The notes: a model not told the origin generated them from the letters alone. Shown: positions 47,884-58,893, counted from the first letter of the stretch. The stretch: DNA of 64,000 bases from Microbacterium bovistercoris (GCF_003387575.1 NZ_QUAB01000045.1:119529-183528); one strand, 5' to 3'. A program made the numbers and translations.

Positions 47884-49686
47884 TCAGTCCTCCTCGTCGA
47901 ACGCCGGGGCGTGGTCTCGGGCGTACTGGACGTAGCTGTTGCTGACGCCCTGCGGCACCATCGGCCACACCATCGCGTCGGCGCTCACCACGAAGTCGAT
48001 CACCACCGGGCGGTCGTTCGTCTCGAGGGCCGTCTGGATCGCGGCGTCCACGTCCTCCTCCTTCTCGACCCGCAGGGCGAGGCAGCCGTAGGCCTCGGCC
48101 AGCTTGACGAAGTCGGGGATGCGGGCGGTGCCGTGCCCGGTGTTCAGGTCGGTGTTCGAGTGACGGCCGTCGTAGAACAGCGTCTGCCACTGCCGCACCA
48201 TGCCGAGCGACGAGTTGTTGATGATCGCGACCTTGATCGGGATGTTGTTGATGACGCAGGTGGCGAGCTCCTGGTTGGTCATCTGGAAGCATCCGTCGCC
48301 GTCGATCGACCACACCACACGGTCGGGCTCGGCCACCTTGGCGCCCATCGCCGCCGGGACCGAGTACCCCATCGTGCCGGCGCCGCCGGAGTTGAGCCAG
48401 GAGTTGGGGCGCTCGTACTTGATGAACTGCGCGGCCCACATCTGGTGCTGGCCGACGCCGGCGGCGTAGACCGCCTCGGGGCCGGTGAGCTCTCCGATGC
48501 GCTGGATCACGTACTGCGGCGACATCAGGCCGTCCTCGGGCTGCGAGTAGCCGAGCGGGAACTCGGTGCGCAGGCCGTCGAGGTAGGACCACCACTCCTC
48601 GATGTCGGGCTTCGCCCCCGAGGTGATGCCGCGGTAGGCGGTGTCGAGATCGACGAGGACCTCGCGCAGGTCACCCACGATCGGCACATCAGCAGTACGG
48701 ATCTTGGAGATCTCCGCCGGGTCGATGTCGACGTGCACGACCTTCGCGTTCGGCGCGAACAGTGATGCCTTGCCGGTGACGCGGTCGTCGAACCGTGCCC
48801 CGAGCGACACGATGAGATCGGACTCCTGCAGCGCCAGCACGGCCGGGACCGTGCCGTGCATGCCGGGCATGCCGAGGTGCTGCTGGTGCGAGTCGGGGAA
48901 CGCGCCGCGCGCCATCAGCGTGGTCACGACCGGTGCACCGGTCGACTCCGCCAGCGCGTACAGCTGCTCCGACGCCTTGCCGCGGATCACGCCGCCGCCG
49001 ACGTAGAGCACCGGCTTCTTCGACTCGGCCAGCAGCGCGGCCGCGGCCTGGATCTGCTTGCCGTGCGCCTTCGTCACCGGGCGGTAGCCGGGCAGGTCCA
49101 CCTTCGGGGGCCACACGAACGGTGCGACCTGCTGCTGGGCGTCCTTGGTGATGTCCACGAGCACCGGGCCGGGGCGGCCGGTCGAGGCGATCTCGAACGC
49201 GGCGGCGATGGCCCCGGGGATCTCGGTGGCGTCCTTCACCAGGAAGGAGTGCTTCGTCACCGGCATGGTGATGCCGACGATGTCGGCCTCCTGGAACGCG
49301 TCGGTGCCCATCAGCGTGGAGAACACCTGTCCGGTGATCGCCACGATCGGGATCGAGTCCATGTAGGCGTCCGCGATCGCGGTCACGAGGTTGGTCGCAC
49401 CGGGGCCGGAGGTCGCGATGGTCACGCCGACCTTGCCGGATGCCGTGGCGTAGCCCTCGGCCGCATGCCCGCCGCCCTGTTCGTGCCTGACGAGCACGTG
49501 GCGGACACCGGTGGAGTCCATCAGCGGGTCGTACACGGGCATGATCGCGCCGCCCGGGATGCCGAAGACGTCGGTGACGCCGAGCTTCTCGAGCGAGCGG
49601 ACGACGGCCTCGGCCCCGGAGATGTCCGGGGCGGCGGCAGGACGGGCGGGTGGCCGTGGCACGGCCGGTGCGGTGTCAGCAGTCAT
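47884..49686 (-). CDS. ilvB: Acetolactate synthase large subunit
   Basis: 600 residues, ATG at 49686. ThDP enzyme motifs: [37 protein letters not shown] (activating Glu region), [22 protein letters not shown] and the ThDP site [16 protein letters not shown]. It condenses two pyruvates, or pyruvate with 2-ketobutyrate. FAD binding is usual for the family. It lies 48 bases after ilvD, with ilvN 2 bases behind. No leader-peptide attenuator was found in the short gap. Confidence 0.97.
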   Translation of the reverse strand: MTADTAPAVPRPPARPAAAPDISGAEAVVRSLEKLGVTDVFGIPGGAIMPVYDPLMDSTGVRHVLVRHEQGGGHAAEGYATASGKVGVTIATSGPGATNLVTAIADAYMDSIPIVAITGQVFSTLMGTDAFQEADIVGITMPVTKHSFLVKDATEIPGAIAAAFEIASTGRPGPVLVDITKDAQQQVAPFVWPPKVDLPGYRPVTKAHGKQIQAAAALLAESKKPVLYVGGGVIRGKASEQLYALAESTGAPVVTTLMARGAFPDSHQQHLGMPGMHGTVPAVLALQESDLIVSLGARFDDRVTGKASLFAPNAKVVHVDIDPAEISKIRTADVPIVGDLREVLVDLDTAYRGITSGAKPDIEEWWSYLDGLRTEFPLGYSQPEDGLMSPQYVIQRIGELTGPEAVYAAGVGQHQMWAAQFIKYERPNSWLNSGGAGTMGYSVPAAMGAKVAEPDRVVWSIDGDGCFQMTNQELATCVINNIPIKVAIINNSSLGMVRQWQTLFYDGRHSNTDLNTGHGTARIPDFVKLAEAYGCLALRVEKEEDVDAAIQTALETNDRPVVIDFVVSADAMVWPMVPQGVSNSYVQYARDHAPAFDEED

Positions 49687-49734
49687 GTGTCATTCCTGAT
49701 GTGATCTGGCGGATTCGTCGGGATGCCTGGGCAC

Positions 49735-51456
49735 TCAACCGGTGGTGGCTCCTTCTGCAGCGGAGCGCACGAGTCGGGAGTACTTGGCGAGAACGCCTCG
49801 GGTGTAGCGCGGGGGAAGCGGCTCCCAGCCCTCACGGCGGGAGCTCAGCTCGGACTCGTCGACGAGTAGGTCGAGAGCACGAGCCGCGATATCGACCCGA
49901 ATAAGATCACCATCGCGCACGAAGGCGATAGGACCAGCGTCCACCGCTTCGGGTGCTATGTGGCCGATGCACAGGCCGGTTGTGCCGCCTGAGAATCGTC
50001 CGTCTGTCAAGAGTAGTACATCTTTTCCGAGCCCCGCGCCCTTGATGGCCGCGGTGATCGCGAGCATCTCGCGCATTCCGGGGCCGCCCTTGGGACCCTC
50101 GTAGCGGATCACGATGACGGTGCCCGGTTCGATCGAGCCCTCCGCGACCGCGTCCATCGCCGCCCGCTCGCGCTCGAACACGCGTGCCTTGCCCTCGAAG
50201 ACGGCGGCGTCGAAGCCGGCGGTCTTCACGACAGCACCCTCAGGCGCGAGCGAACCGTGCAGGATCGTCAGACCGCCGGTGGCGTGGATCGGGTTGTCGA
50301 AGGTGTGGATGACCTCGCCGTCGATCGGCAGCGGGTCGAGCTCGGCGAGGTTCTCCGCGAGCGTCTTGCCGGTCACGGTGAGCGCGTCGCCGTGCAGCAG
50401 GCCCTCGTCGAGCATCGCCTTCATGATCACCGGGATGCCGCCGTGCCGGTCGACATCGTTCATGACGTACTTGCCGAACGGCTTCATGTCGGCCACGTGC
50501 GGAACCCTGTCGCCGATCCGGTTGAAGTCGTGCAGGCTGAGCTCGACCTCGGCCTCCCGGGCGATCGCGAGCAGGTGCAGCACGACGTTGGTCGAGCCGC
50601 CGAGCGCCATCGCCAGGGCGATCGCGTTCTCGAACGCCTCCTTGGTGAGGATGTCGCGGGTGGTGATGCCCTGACGGAGCAGTTCGACCACGGCCTCACC
50701 GGAGCGGTGCGCGTAGTAGTCGCGACGGCGGTCGGCCGCCGGCGGGGCGGCGGAGCCGGGCAGGCTGAGCCCCAGGGCCTCGGCGACCGACGCCATCGTG
50801 TTCGCGGTGTACATGCCGCCGCAGGCGCCCTCACCGGGTGCGATGGCGCACTCGATGCGCTTGAGGTCCTCCTCGCTCATGAGGCCGGCGCGGCAGGCGC
50901 CGACGGCCTCGAACGAATCGATGATCGTGACGTCCTTCTCGGTGCCGTCGGAGAGCTTGACCCAGCCGGGCGCGATCGAGCCGGCGTACAGGAAGACGCT
51001 GGACAGGTCGAGGCGGGCGCTGGCCATGAGCATGCCGGGGATCGACTTGTCACAGCCCGCCAGCAGCACGGAGCCGTCCAGTCGCTCCGCCATCATCACC
51101 GTCTCGACGGAATCGGCGATGACCTCGCGCGAGACCAGCGAGAAGTGCATGCCCTCGTGGCCCATCGAGATGCCGTCGGAGACGGAGATGGTGCCGAACT
51201 GCAGCGGGTAGCCCCCGCCGGAGTGCACGCCCTCCTTCGCGCCCTGCGCGAGGCGGTCGAGGCTGAGGTTGCAGGGCGTGATCTCGTTCCAGCTGGATGC
51301 GATGCCGATCTGGGGTTTGTCCCAGTCGGCGTCGCCCATGCCGACGGCGCGGAGCATGCCGCGGGACGTGGTGGCCTCGATCCCGTCGGTGACGACGCGG
51401 CTGCGGGGCTTGATGTCGATCGCTGGAGCGGCGTCGGGTGCTTCGTGGAGGGACAT
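49735..51456 (-). CDS. ilvD: Dihydroxy-acid dehydratase
   Basis: 573 residues, ATG at 51456. Iron-sulfur and catalytic motifs: [43 protein letters not shown] and [24 protein letters not shown] C-terminal segment. It dehydrates the dihydroxy acids of Val and Ile synthesis in the cytosol. A -10 box overlapping the otsB stop suggests its own leaderless transcript at the head of the ilvD-ilvB-ilvN unit. Confidence 0.97.
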   Translation of the reverse strand: MSLHEAPDAAPAIDIKPRSRVVTDGIEATTSRGMLRAVGMGDADWDKPQIGIASSWNEITPCNLSLDRLAQGAKEGVHSGGGYPLQFGTISVSDGISMGHEGMHFSLVSREVIADSVETVMMAERLDGSVLLAGCDKSIPGMLMASARLDLSSVFLYAGSIAPGWVKLSDGTEKDVTIIDSFEAVGACRAGLMSEEDLKRIECAIAPGEGACGGMYTANTMASVAEALGLSLPGSAAPPAADRRRDYYAHRSGEAVVELLRQGITTRDILTKEAFENAIALAMALGGSTNVVLHLLAIAREAEVELSLHDFNRIGDRVPHVADMKPFGKYVMNDVDRHGGIPVIMKAMLDEGLLHGDALTVTGKTLAENLAELDPLPIDGEVIHTFDNPIHATGGLTILHGSLAPEGAVVKTAGFDAAVFEGKARVFERERAAMDAVAEGSIEPGTVIVIRYEGPKGGPGMREMLAITAAIKGAGLGKDVLLLTDGRFSGGTTGLCIGHIAPEAVDAGPIAFVRDGDLIRVDIAARALDLLVDESELSSRREGWEPLPPRYTRGVLAKYSRLVRSAAEGATTG

Positions 51457-51462
51457 GACGGA

Positions 51463-51468
51463 AGTCTA
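51463..51468 (-). promoter_or_regulatory. -10 box (TAGACT) of ilvD overlapping otsB stop
   Basis: TAGACT is six bases before the ilvD ATG; its first three bases are the TAG stop of otsB. Confidence 0.5.
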
Positions 51469-52263
51469 TTCCCGACCGGCGCCCCGCTCATCCGCGATGG
51501 ACGCCAGAAGGGCCGACATCTGCTGCGGGTTCTCCACACGCAGCGCGGCCGCGCTCTCCCCCGGGCCGACGCGCACGCCCAGGTCGCCGGGCGCCAGGGA
51601 GCGCAGTGCATCCTCGTCGGTCACGTCGTCGCCGGCGAACAGGACGGCGGTGGCACCGAACCGGGCTCGGAGCGTGGCGATCGCGGCGTCCTTGCCCTCC
51701 TGCCGGGAGGAGAACTCGAGGATGCGGCTGCCGGTGCGGCGCCGCCAGTGCGGAGCCCGCCGCGCCATCAGCTGGTCGACGGCGGAGAACGCCTGCGCCT
51801 CCACCGCGACGTCCGCCGATCGCCCGTGGATGCCGAGGCCGTACGTCTTGCGCTCCAGCGCGACGCCCGGATACGCGGCGAGGAGTTCCTCGACGTCGGT
51901 CCAGAGCTGTTCGCGCAGATCGCGCTCTTCGGGCGGGTCGGCCGGCTCGGTCGCCCCGACCCCGGGGGTCCATTCCTGTGCGCCGTGCGAGCCCGCGAGC
52001 GCCACGGGCGAGTCGTCATCGTGCTCGGCGATGATCCGGAGGTGCTCGAGGGTGCGCCCGGACACCAGCGCCACCAGCGTGTCCGGCAGTGCGGCCAGGC
52101 GCTCGACGGCGGCGGCCGCCTCGGGCACGGCACGCGCACTCATCGCGTCGGCGACGAGTTCCGACAGCGTGCCGTCGAAGTCCAGCGCGACGAGCAGCCG
52201 TGGCGTGCGGGCGACGGCAGCGAGCGCAGCATCCGCCGTTCCGGGAATCCAGGCGCGCGTCAT
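51466..52263 (-). CDS. otsB: Trehalose-6-phosphate phosphatase
   Basis: 265 residues, ATG at 52263 overlapping the otsA stop as ATGA. HAD motifs: VALDFDGTLSELV (nucleophile Asp), ALVSGRTLEHL, and FAGDDVTDEDAL (Mg2+ site). It dephosphorylates trehalose-6-phosphate to trehalose. Confidence 0.95.
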   Translation of the reverse strand: MTRAWIPGTADAALAAVARTPRLLVALDFDGTLSELVADAMSARAVPEAAAAVERLAALPDTLVALVSGRTLEHLRIIAEHDDDSPVALAGSHGAQEWTPGVGATEPADPPEERDLREQLWTDVEELLAAYPGVALERKTYGLGIHGRSADVAVEAQAFSAVDQLMARRAPHWRRRTGSRILEFSSRQEGKDAAIATLRARFGATAVLFAGDDVTDEDALRSLAPGDLGVRVGPGESAAALRVENPQQMSALLASIADERGAGRE

Positions 52264-53678
52264 GCGCGGGCCTTCTTGGCGCGCGCGTCGGCGAGCGCGT
52301 CGAGGAACGACGTCGACCAGGCATCCACGTCGTGTTCGAGCACGCGCTTGCGCAGCGAGCGCATCCGCCTGCCCTGTTCGGAGGCGGGCATCTCGATCGC
52401 GGTCATGATGGCCTCCTTCAGGCCCTCGATGTCGTGCGGGTTCACGCGCACGGCCTGCCGCAGCTCGTCCGCCGCGCCGGTGAACTCGCTCAGCACCAGC
52501 GCTCCCCTGTTGTCGAACCGGGTGGCGACGTACTCCTTGGCGACGAGGTTCATGCCGTCTCGCAGCGCGGTCACCAGCATGACGTCGGCGGCGAGGTAGA
52601 GCGCGACCATCTCCTCGCGGGGGAAGCCCTGATGCAGGTACCGGATGGCCGTGTGCCCGGTGGTGTCGTGGTCGCCGTTGATGCGGGCCACCGCGAGCTC
52701 GATCTCATCGCGCAGGTGCACGTACGCGTCCACGCGCTCCCGGCTGGGGCTGGCCACCTGCACGAAGGTGACGTCCTCGACCGAGATCCTGCCCTGCTCG
52801 AGGAGCTCTCCGTAGGCCTTGACCCTGTGCCGGATGCCCTTCGTGTAGTCGAGGCGGTCCACGCCCAGCAGGATGCGCTTCGGATTTCCGAGTTCAGCCC
52901 GGATCTCAGCGGCTCTTGCGCGGATGTCGGGGCGCTGCGCGAGCTCTCGGTACGGCGCGGTGTCGATCGAGATCGGGAAGGCCTTCACCAGCGGAGAGTG
53001 GCCGTCGGCCTTGGTCACTGTCGAGGCCTTGACCTCGTGCCGCAGGCGCCGGCGGACGGCCGCGAGGAAGTTCGTCGCGTCCTGCGCGCGCTGGAATCCG
53101 ATCACGTCGGCCCCGAGCAGGCCGTGCAGCACCTGGTCGCGCCAGGGCAGTTGGGCGTACAGGCCGTGCGCGGGGAACGGGATGTGGTGGAAGTAGCCGA
53201 TCGTGACGTCGGGGCGCAGCTCGCGGATCATCGCCGGAGCGAGCTGCAGCTGGTAGTCGTGCACCCAGATCGTGCCGTCCTTCGCGCAGGCCGCAGCGGC
53301 GGCCTCGGCGAAGCGCCGGTTCACCCGCACGTAGGCGTCCCACCATTCGCGGTGGTACTGCGGCGGAGCGATGACGTCGTGGTAGAGGGGCCAGATCGTG
53401 TCGTTGGAGAAGCCCTCGTAATACTCCGCGATCTCCTCGGCGCTGAGCGCGATGGGGATCAGCCGGATGCCGTCCGCGGTGAACGGGGCGAGCTCGAGGT
53501 CGGGCTGGCCCGCCCAGCCCACCCAGGCGCCGTCGACGCGGCGCATCATCGGCTCGAGGGCGGCCACCAGACCGCCGGGCGAGGTGCGCCAGCTCTCCTC
53601 GCCATCCGGGGCGACGACCCGGTCCACGGGCAGCCTGTTGGCCACCACCACGAACTCCGCCTGTTCGCTGCGCGACAC
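52260..53678 (-). CDS. otsA: Trehalose-6-phosphate synthase
   Basis: 472 residues from the GTG at 53678, which has GGGAGGAT upstream; the longer frame to 54428 is antisense of an MFS gene. GT20 motifs: VVVANRLPVDR, WVGWAG, WVHDYQLQLAPAMIREL, FHHIPFPAHGLYAQLPW, LLGVDRLDYTKGI and LRDGMNLVAKEYV. It uses UDP- or ADP-glucose and glucose-6-phosphate. otsA and otsB form a coupled operon for trehalose, a compatible solute. Confidence 0.95.
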   Translation of the reverse strand: MSRSEQAEFVVVANRLPVDRVVAPDGEESWRTSPGGLVAALEPMMRRVDGAWVGWAGQPDLELAPFTADGIRLIPIALSAEEIAEYYEGFSNDTIWPLYHDVIAPPQYHREWWDAYVRVNRRFAEAAAAACAKDGTIWVHDYQLQLAPAMIRELRPDVTIGYFHHIPFPAHGLYAQLPWRDQVLHGLLGADVIGFQRAQDATNFLAAVRRRLRHEVKASTVTKADGHSPLVKAFPISIDTAPYRELAQRPDIRARAAEIRAELGNPKRILLGVDRLDYTKGIRHRVKAYGELLEQGRISVEDVTFVQVASPSRERVDAYVHLRDEIELAVARINGDHDTTGHTAIRYLHQGFPREEMVALYLAADVMLVTALRDGMNLVAKEYVATRFDNRGALVLSEFTGAADELRQAVRVNPHDIEGLKEAIMTAIEMPASEQGRRMRSLRKRVLEHDVDAWSTSFLDALADARAKKARA

Positions 53679-53731
53679 GGATCCTCCCGTCCTGTCGCCG
53701 ACGAGGGCGACCTCCCTAACAGGTCTACAGG

Positions 53732-54961
53732 CTATCGAGCGAGACGGCGCGGGGAGTTCAGCACGTGGTTGACCACGCCGGCGACGACCACGATGGCCGC
53801 GGCGAGGATCGGCAGGTACAGCGCGACGCTCGTCCCCACGCTCTCGGCCAGCCGGCCGGTGACCGCCGCTCCGAGGGACTGTCCGACGATGATCGAGGAG
53901 CCGAGCATGGTCATGACCGTCGCCGAGCGGCCGGCGGGGGTGTGCGCGGCGCCGAAGCTGTACTGCGTCACGAGGGTCGGGCCGATGCCGATGCCCATCA
54001 GTCCCAGCGCCAGGCTCATGGTCGGCACATCGTGGACGACGAACAGCAGGAGGGTGCCCGCGAACAGGATCCCGGAGAACACCAGCCACCGGTTCCGCAG
54101 GCTGAAGCTCGGCGGCAGGAAGGCGACGCCGAGGGCGAGCACGGCCGAGCCGACGCCCATCACGCCGTACAGGAGCCCGGCCTGCTCGGGGTGGCCGCGG
54201 TCCTCCATGAAGCTCGTCAGTGCCGTGAGCATCGTTCCGAAGAACAGTCCGACACCGAACATGCCCACGACGACCACGAGCAGACGCGCGCGGAACAGCT
54301 CGCGCACGGGCGCCACGGCCGCGCCATCGGCCTTCCGCGCCGCGGAGATGTGCGCACCACTCGGATGCAGCGCGAACGCGCCGACGAACAGGACCGTGAG
54401 CGCGGCGCCGATCACCAGCGGTGCCCACGGCGCGATCAGCGAGGCGAGCACGCCGACGAGGAACGGGCCGAACACGAACACGGTCTCGTCCGCAGCGGAC
54501 TCGTAGGCCATCGTCCCGCCGATCACCTTCGGCTGGCGCGAGCGCGGCATGTTCTCAGTGATCATCGTGACGAGCCGGGAGCGCGACATCGGAGCGACCT
54601 GCGGAGCGGTCGCTCCGATCGCGAATGCGGCGATCAGCATCACGGCGTCCGGTGCCGTGCTGTATACGGCGAGAGTGAACAGCACGAGTGCCGCAGCATT
54701 CGCGACCGCGATGATCAGCAGCACCGGGCGCTGTCCGAAACGGTCGGCAGCAGCACCGAGCAGCGGGCCGATGCAGGCCGTGCCGAGACCGACGGCCGCC
54801 GAGGTGAGCCCGCCCAGCGAGATGGAGCCGCGGGCGGAGACCGCCAGGGTGAGCACGCCGACGACCATCATGGCGAACGGCAGCCGCGCGATGAACGCGA
54901 TGACGAAGTACGGAAGGCCTGCCAGGCGGATCAGGCTCGGTGAGGAGGTGGTCTGTGTCAT
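53732..54961 (-). CDS. MFS transporter
   Basis: 409 residues; ATG at 54961 chosen over an upstream start at 55057 because family similarity begins near PYFVIAFIARLPFAMMVVG. Twelve hydrophobic segments with the MFS loop LLGAAADRFGQRPVLLI after helix 2. Substrate unknown. Upstream of otsA on the same strand, 53 bases apart. Confidence 0.85.
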   Translation of the reverse strand: MTQTTSSPSLIRLAGLPYFVIAFIARLPFAMMVVGVLTLAVSARGSISLGGLTSAAVGLGTACIGPLLGAAADRFGQRPVLLIIAVANAAALVLFTLAVYSTAPDAVMLIAAFAIGATAPQVAPMSRSRLVTMITENMPRSRQPKVIGGTMAYESAADETVFVFGPFLVGVLASLIAPWAPLVIGAALTVLFVGAFALHPSGAHISAARKADGAAVAPVRELFRARLLVVVVGMFGVGLFFGTMLTALTSFMEDRGHPEQAGLLYGVMGVGSAVLALGVAFLPPSFSLRNRWLVFSGILFAGTLLLFVVHDVPTMSLALGLMGIGIGPTLVTQYSFGAAHTPAGRSATVMTMLGSSIIVGQSLGAAVTGRLAESVGTSVALYLPILAAAIVVVAGVVNHVLNSPRRLAR

Positions 54962-55097
54962 GGCTCTCGCGCGCCGGATCGGCGCGGGGTCGGGTGCCGC
55001 CGCTATCCGTCGGGGTGCCGACGGCCGGAAGATACACAGCTGGCGGATGCGTGGCATCCACCAGCCATTCTACCGGGCGCGACTTGCGGGAAACCGC

Positions 55098-55103
55098 TAG
55101 CGT
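55098..55103 (+). promoter_or_regulatory. -10 box (TAGCGT), leaderless start
   Basis: TAGCGT, six bases, then ATG at 55110. No ribosome binding site. Confidence 0.5.
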
Positions 55104-55109
55104 GGATCC

Positions 55110-55388
55110 ATGCGCTACCTGTTCAGCACCGGCCTGTTCGCCGCGATCTCCGCAGGGATCTCGCTGCTGCGCGGCACCCGCGATGCGCCCATCACCTGGC
55201 GGGCACTGCTCGCCTGGGCGAGCTGGGCCATCACCCTCGCCTTCGCCATCGGCGCCGTCGTCGACATGCGCCGCGACGAGCGCGGCGTCGCCGTCGCGGT
55301 CGACTCCCCCCTCGCCCCCGTCCAGGCGAAGCGGGCCAGGAAGCAGGCGAAGCTGATCGAGAAGACCGCGAAGGCGACGAAGCGCTGA
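55110..55388 (+). CDS. Small membrane protein of unknown function
   Basis: 92 residues. Two hydrophobic segments (FSTGLFAAISAGISLL and LLAWASWAITLAFAIGAVVDM) and a basic C-terminal tail rich in Lys and Arg. No motif or family recognised. A leaderless -10 box supports that it is a real gene. Convergent with the thiolase gene, 3 bases between stops. Confidence 0.7.
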   Translation: MRYLFSTGLFAAISAGISLLRGTRDAPITWRALLAWASWAITLAFAIGAVVDMRRDERGVAVAVDSPLAPVQAKRARKQAKLIEKTAKATKR

Positions 55389-55391
55389 TCG

Positions 55392-56570
55392 TCAGCGGGT
55401 GAGAATGAGCGCCTCGCCCTGACCGCCGCCGCCGCACAGGCCGACGGCGACCGTGCCGGATCCGCGGCGGACCAGTTCGTGCGCCATGTGCGCGACGAGC
55501 CGGTTGCCACTGGCACCGATCGGATGCCCGATCGCGATGCCCCCGCCGTGGACGTTGACGATGTCCTCGCTGAGGCCCAGTTCTTCCTGCGATCGCGCGA
55601 CCACGGCACCGAAGGCCTCGTTGATCTCGACGAGATCGAGATCCGAGGGCGAGATGCCCTGCTTCTCGCAGGCACGTCGGATCGCCCGCGCCGGCTGCGC
55701 CTGCAGCGAATTGTCCGGACCGGCGGTCTGGCCGCTCGCGCCGACGACGGCGAGCATCGGCCATCCCTTGGCCTCGGCGTTCTCCCGGGTGGTGAGGATC
55801 ACCGAGGATGCACCGTCGGAGATCTGCGAGGAGTTGCCCGCGGTGATCGTGCCGCCCTCCGCGAAGGCGGGACGCAGCTTCGCGAGCGTCTCCATCGTCG
55901 TCTCGGGTCGCACGCCCTCGTCGCGCGTGAGCACGAGAGGGTCGCCCTTGCGCTGCGGCACCTCGACGGCGACGATCTCGGCGTCGAAGACGCCGGCCTC
56001 CGCCGCTGCGGCGGCGCGCTGGTGCGAGAGCTCGGCGACGCGGTCCTGGGTCTCGCGGGTCTGCTCGTAACGCGGGTTCTGCCGCTCGGTGGACGCCCCC
56101 ATGCTCTCCCTGTCGTAGACGTCGGTGAGGCCGTCGTACGCCATGTGGTCGAGCACCTCGACGGTGCCGTAGGTCCAGCCGTCGCGCGAGCCCATGAGCA
56201 GGTGCGGCGCCCTGGTCATCGACTCCATCCCGGCGGTGACGACCGTGGTCGCGTCGCCGAGCCGGATCATACGGGCGGCGTCGATGATCGCGGTGAGCCC
56301 GGAGAGGCAGACCTTGTTCACCGAACTCGCCGGAACGTCCCAGCCGATCCCCGCACCGATGGCGGCCTGGCGGGCGGGGTTCTGTCCCGAGCCTGCCGGC
56401 AGTACCTGGCCGACGATGACGGCGTCGACCTCGGAAGGGTCGATGCCGCCCTGCGTCAGTGCACCCTTGATCGCGAGCGAGCCGAGCTGCGGCGCGGTGA
56501 AGGCCGCCAGCTGGCCCTTGAGCCGCCCCTGCGGCGTGCGCGCGGCGGCGACGATGACGATGTCGCTCAT
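55392..56570 (-). CDS. Acetyl-CoA C-acyltransferase (thiolase)
   Basis: 392 residues. Catalytic Cys in [11 protein letters not shown] (near 88), [29 protein letters not shown] (His) and [14 protein letters not shown] (second Cys). The reaction is cleavage or formation of 3-oxoacyl-CoA. Its start overlaps the CoA-transferase B stop as ATGA. With the two CoA-transferase subunits and IclR regulator it could be PcaF (3-oxoadipyl-CoA thiolase) or an acetoacetyl-CoA thiolase. No ring-cleavage genes are nearby to decide. Confidence 0.92.
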   Translation of the reverse strand: MSDIVIVAAARTPQGRLKGQLAAFTAPQLGSLAIKGALTQGGIDPSEVDAVIVGQVLPAGSGQNPARQAAIGAGIGWDVPASSVNKVCLSGLTAIIDAARMIRLGDATTVVTAGMESMTRAPHLLMGSRDGWTYGTVEVLDHMAYDGLTDVYDRESMGASTERQNPRYEQTRETQDRVAELSHQRAAAAAEAGVFDAEIVAVEVPQRKGDPLVLTRDEGVRPETTMETLAKLRPAFAEGGTITAGNSSQISDGASSVILTTRENAEAKGWPMLAVVGASGQTAGPDNSLQAQPARAIRRACEKQGISPSDLDLVEINEAFGAVVARSQEELGLSEDIVNVHGGGIAIGHPIGASGNRLVAHMAHELVRRGSGTVAVGLCGGGGQGEALILTR

Positions 56571-57220
56571 GAGTTCTCCTTCAGTGCTTCTGAGACGATC
56601 AGTCCGGGTTCCGTGGCCTCGATCACTTCCGCCACGGAGACGCCGGGCGCGGTCTCCACCAGCACCAGCCCGGCATCCGTGACATCGATCACCGCGAGGT
56701 CGGTGATGATGCGGTGCACCACGCCGCGTCCGGTGAGCGGCAGCGAGCAGTCGTTCACGATCTTGGCGCTGCCGTCCTTGGCCACGTGCTCCATCAGCAC
56801 GATCACGCGTCCGGCGCCGTGCACGAGGTCCATGGCGCCGCCCGGTCCCTTGACCATCTTGCCGGGGATCATCCAGTTGGCGAGGTCACCGCGGGCCGAC
56901 ACCTGCATGGCGCCGAGGATCGCGGCGTCGATCTTGCCTCCGCGGATCATGCCGAAGCTCGTCGCGGAGTCGAAGTACGCCGCACCTGGCAGCGTCGTGA
57001 CGGTCTCCTTCCCGGCGTTGATGAGGTCGGGGTCGACGTGCTCCTCCGTCGGATACGGACCGACGCCGAGGATGCCGTTCTCGGACTGCAGCACGACCGT
57101 GACATCCTCTGGCACGTAGTTGGGCACCAGGGTGGGCAGGCCGATGCCGAGGTTCACGTACGCACCGTCCTGCAGTTCGCGCGCAGCGCGGGCGGCCATC
57201 TCATTGCGGGTGAGCGCCAT
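56567..57220 (-). CDS. 3-oxoacid CoA-transferase subunit B
   Basis: 217 residues, ATG at 57220. Catalytic Glu in [15 protein letters not shown], then [20 protein letters not shown] and [18 protein letters not shown], as in ScoB/PcaJ. It moves CoA from succinyl-CoA to a 3-oxoacid (acetoacetate or 3-oxoadipate). It abuts subunit A by 1 base. Confidence 0.92.
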   Translation of the reverse strand: MALTRNEMAARAARELQDGAYVNLGIGLPTLVPNYVPEDVTVVLQSENGILGVGPYPTEEHVDPDLINAGKETVTTLPGAAYFDSATSFGMIRGGKIDAAILGAMQVSARGDLANWMIPGKMVKGPGGAMDLVHGAGRVIVLMEHVAKDGSAKIVNDCSLPLTGRGVVHRIITDLAVIDVTDAGLVLVETAPGVSVAEVIEATEPGLIVSEALKENS

Positions 57221-57221
57221 G

Positions 57222-57992
57222 TCAGTTCGCCTCCGTGATCGTGCGCCGTTCGATGCGCTTCTCGATGCCGGTGCCGACCTCCACGACGCGGTGCACGTAG
57301 ATGCCGGGCAGGTGGATGCAGTCGGGGTCGAGCTCGCCTGGCTCGACGAGTTCCTCGACCTGCGCGATGCAGATGCGACCGGCCTGCGCGGCGAGCGGGT
57401 TGAAGTTGCGCGCCGCCTTGTTGAAGATCAGGTTCCCGTGCCGGTCTCCGCGCCAGGCGTGCACGAGGGCGAAGTCGGTGACGATCGACTCCTCGAGCAC
57501 GTAGTCGCGCGGCGTTCCGGCGAGTGAGAAGCTGCGCACCTCCTTGACCGGGGACTCGATCGCGATGCCGCCATCGCCGTCGTAACGGCGGGGCAGGCCG
57601 CCCTCCGCCACCTGGGTGCCGACGCCGGTCTGGGTGAAGAACGCCGCGATGCCCGCGCCGCCTGCGCGCAGCTTCTCGGCCAGTGTGCCCTGAGGCGTGA
57701 GCTCCAGCTCGAGCTCGCCCGAGAGGAACTGCCGCTCGAACTCCTTGTTCTCGCCGACGTACGACGAGGTCATCTTGCGAATTCGCCGCGCGCCCAGCAG
57801 GATGCCGAGCCCCCAGTCGTCCACGCCGCAGTTGTTGCTGACGATGCTGAGATCGCGGGTGCCCTGCGCGTGCAGGGCCTCGATGAGCTTCATCGGATTG
57901 CCGGACAGGCCGAATCCGCCGACGGCCAACGACGCTCCGTCGGGGATGTCGGCGACCGCCTCTGCGGCCGATGCCCATTGCTTGTCGATCAC
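57222..57992 (-). CDS. 3-oxoacid CoA-transferase subunit A
   Basis: 256 residues, GTG start at 57992 with AAGGAG upstream. [16 protein letters not shown] and [16 protein letters not shown] are ScoA/PcaI landmarks. First gene of the CoA-transferase/thiolase operon. The paralogue choice (3-oxoadipate versus acetoacetate) is unresolved. Confidence 0.92.
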   Translation of the reverse strand: MIDKQWASAAEAVADIPDGASLAVGGFGLSGNPMKLIEALHAQGTRDLSIVSNNCGVDDWGLGILLGARRIRKMTSSYVGENKEFERQFLSGELELELTPQGTLAEKLRAGGAGIAAFFTQTGVGTQVAEGGLPRRYDGDGGIAIESPVKEVRSFSLAGTPRDYVLEESIVTDFALVHAWRGDRHGNLIFNKAARNFNPLAAQAGRICIAQVEELVEPGELDPDCIHLPGIYVHRVVEVGTGIEKRIERRTITEAN

Positions 57993-58085
57993 GCGTCACT
58001 CCTTCGTGATGGGGTACCCCTCCAGCATCCGCCCGCGGAGGGCGGTGCGCCAACCGGATGCTTGCGATGTGGTCGCGGCGAGGAC

Positions 58086-58091
58086 TAGCGT
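58086..58091 (+). promoter_or_regulatory. -10 box (TAGCGT), leaderless start of IclR gene
   Basis: TAGCGT is seven bases before the ATG at 58099, with no ribosome binding site. Confidence 0.5.
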
Positions 58092-58098
58092 CCACATT

Positions 58099-58893
58099 AT
58101 GGAATCCTTGTCCACGGCCAGACGCACTGTGCCGGGTGCGCAGGCGATCGCCCGCGCGTCGCGCCTGCTGCGACTTGTCACCGCCGCGGCCGACGGCGCC
58201 TCACTGCAGGCGCTCGCCAGAGACGCCGACCTCAGCCGGTCGACCGCGCACCGCCTGCTGAGCGCCCTGCAGGCGGAGGGCCTGGTCGACCAGGACCGCG
58301 CGACCGCACTCTGGATGCCCGGCCCCGAGCTGTATCTGATGGGCACCGTCGCCGCGGCGCGCTACGACGTGACCGAACTCGCGCGCGACATCGTACGATC
58401 TCTCGCCGTCAAGACAGAGGAGAGCGCCTTCCTCTCGGTCAGGCGCGCCGACGAGACGGTCTGCCTGCTGCGCGAGGAGGGGTCGTTCCCGATCCGGTCC
58501 TTCGTCCTCAGCGAGGGTGTCCGCTTTCCACTCGGCGTGGCCAGCGCCGGCCTCGCGATCCTCTCGTTCCTGCCTGACCACGATGTGGATGCCTACCTGG
58601 ACCGGCATCCGGAGCTGCCGGAGAGGTGGGGGCGCACTCACGCGCAACGCCCTCTGCGCGCCCGGCTCTCCGAGACCAAGGCGCGCGGCTACTCCGTCAA
58701 CCCCGGACTGATCGTGGAGGGATCGTGGGGAATGGGCGCTGCGGTCTTCGACCGCGACGGCCGCCCGGAGTGGGCGCTCAGCCTGACCGGCGTCGAGTTC
58801 CGGTTCGGACCGGATCGGCTCCCCCAGCTCGGCCGCACTCTGCTCGCCCACGCGCACCAGCTCTCCTCGCGGATCGCGGGTTCGCGGCGCTGA
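58099..58893 (+). CDS. IclR family transcriptional regulator
   Basis: 264 residues, ATG at 58099. Winged helix (SRLLRLVTAAADGASLQALARDADLSRSTAHRLLSALQAEGLV) and the C-terminal IclR effector domain (SFVLSEGVRFPLGVASAGLAILSFL, GYSVNPGLIVEGSWGMGAAVFD). It is divergent from the CoA-transferase operon, as PcaR-type regulators usually are, so it probably controls that operon in response to its substrate. Confidence 0.93.
   Translation: MESLSTARRTVPGAQAIARASRLLRLVTAAADGASLQALARDADLSRSTAHRLLSALQAEGLVDQDRATALWMPGPELYLMGTVAAARYDVTELARDIVRSLAVKTEESAFLSVRRADETVCLLREEGSFPIRSFVLSEGVRFPLGVASAGLAILSFLPDHDVDAYLDRHPELPERWGRTHAQRPLRARLSETKARGYSVNPGLIVEGSWGMGAAVFDRDGRPEWALSLTGVEFRFGPDRLPQLGRTLLAHAHQLSSRIAGSRR

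Noticed and set aside
58025..58061. GCATCCG / CGGATGC inverted repeat as IclR operator
   Set aside because: Seven-base arms with a 23-base gap; GGATGC motifs are very common across the window, so this is likely chance.
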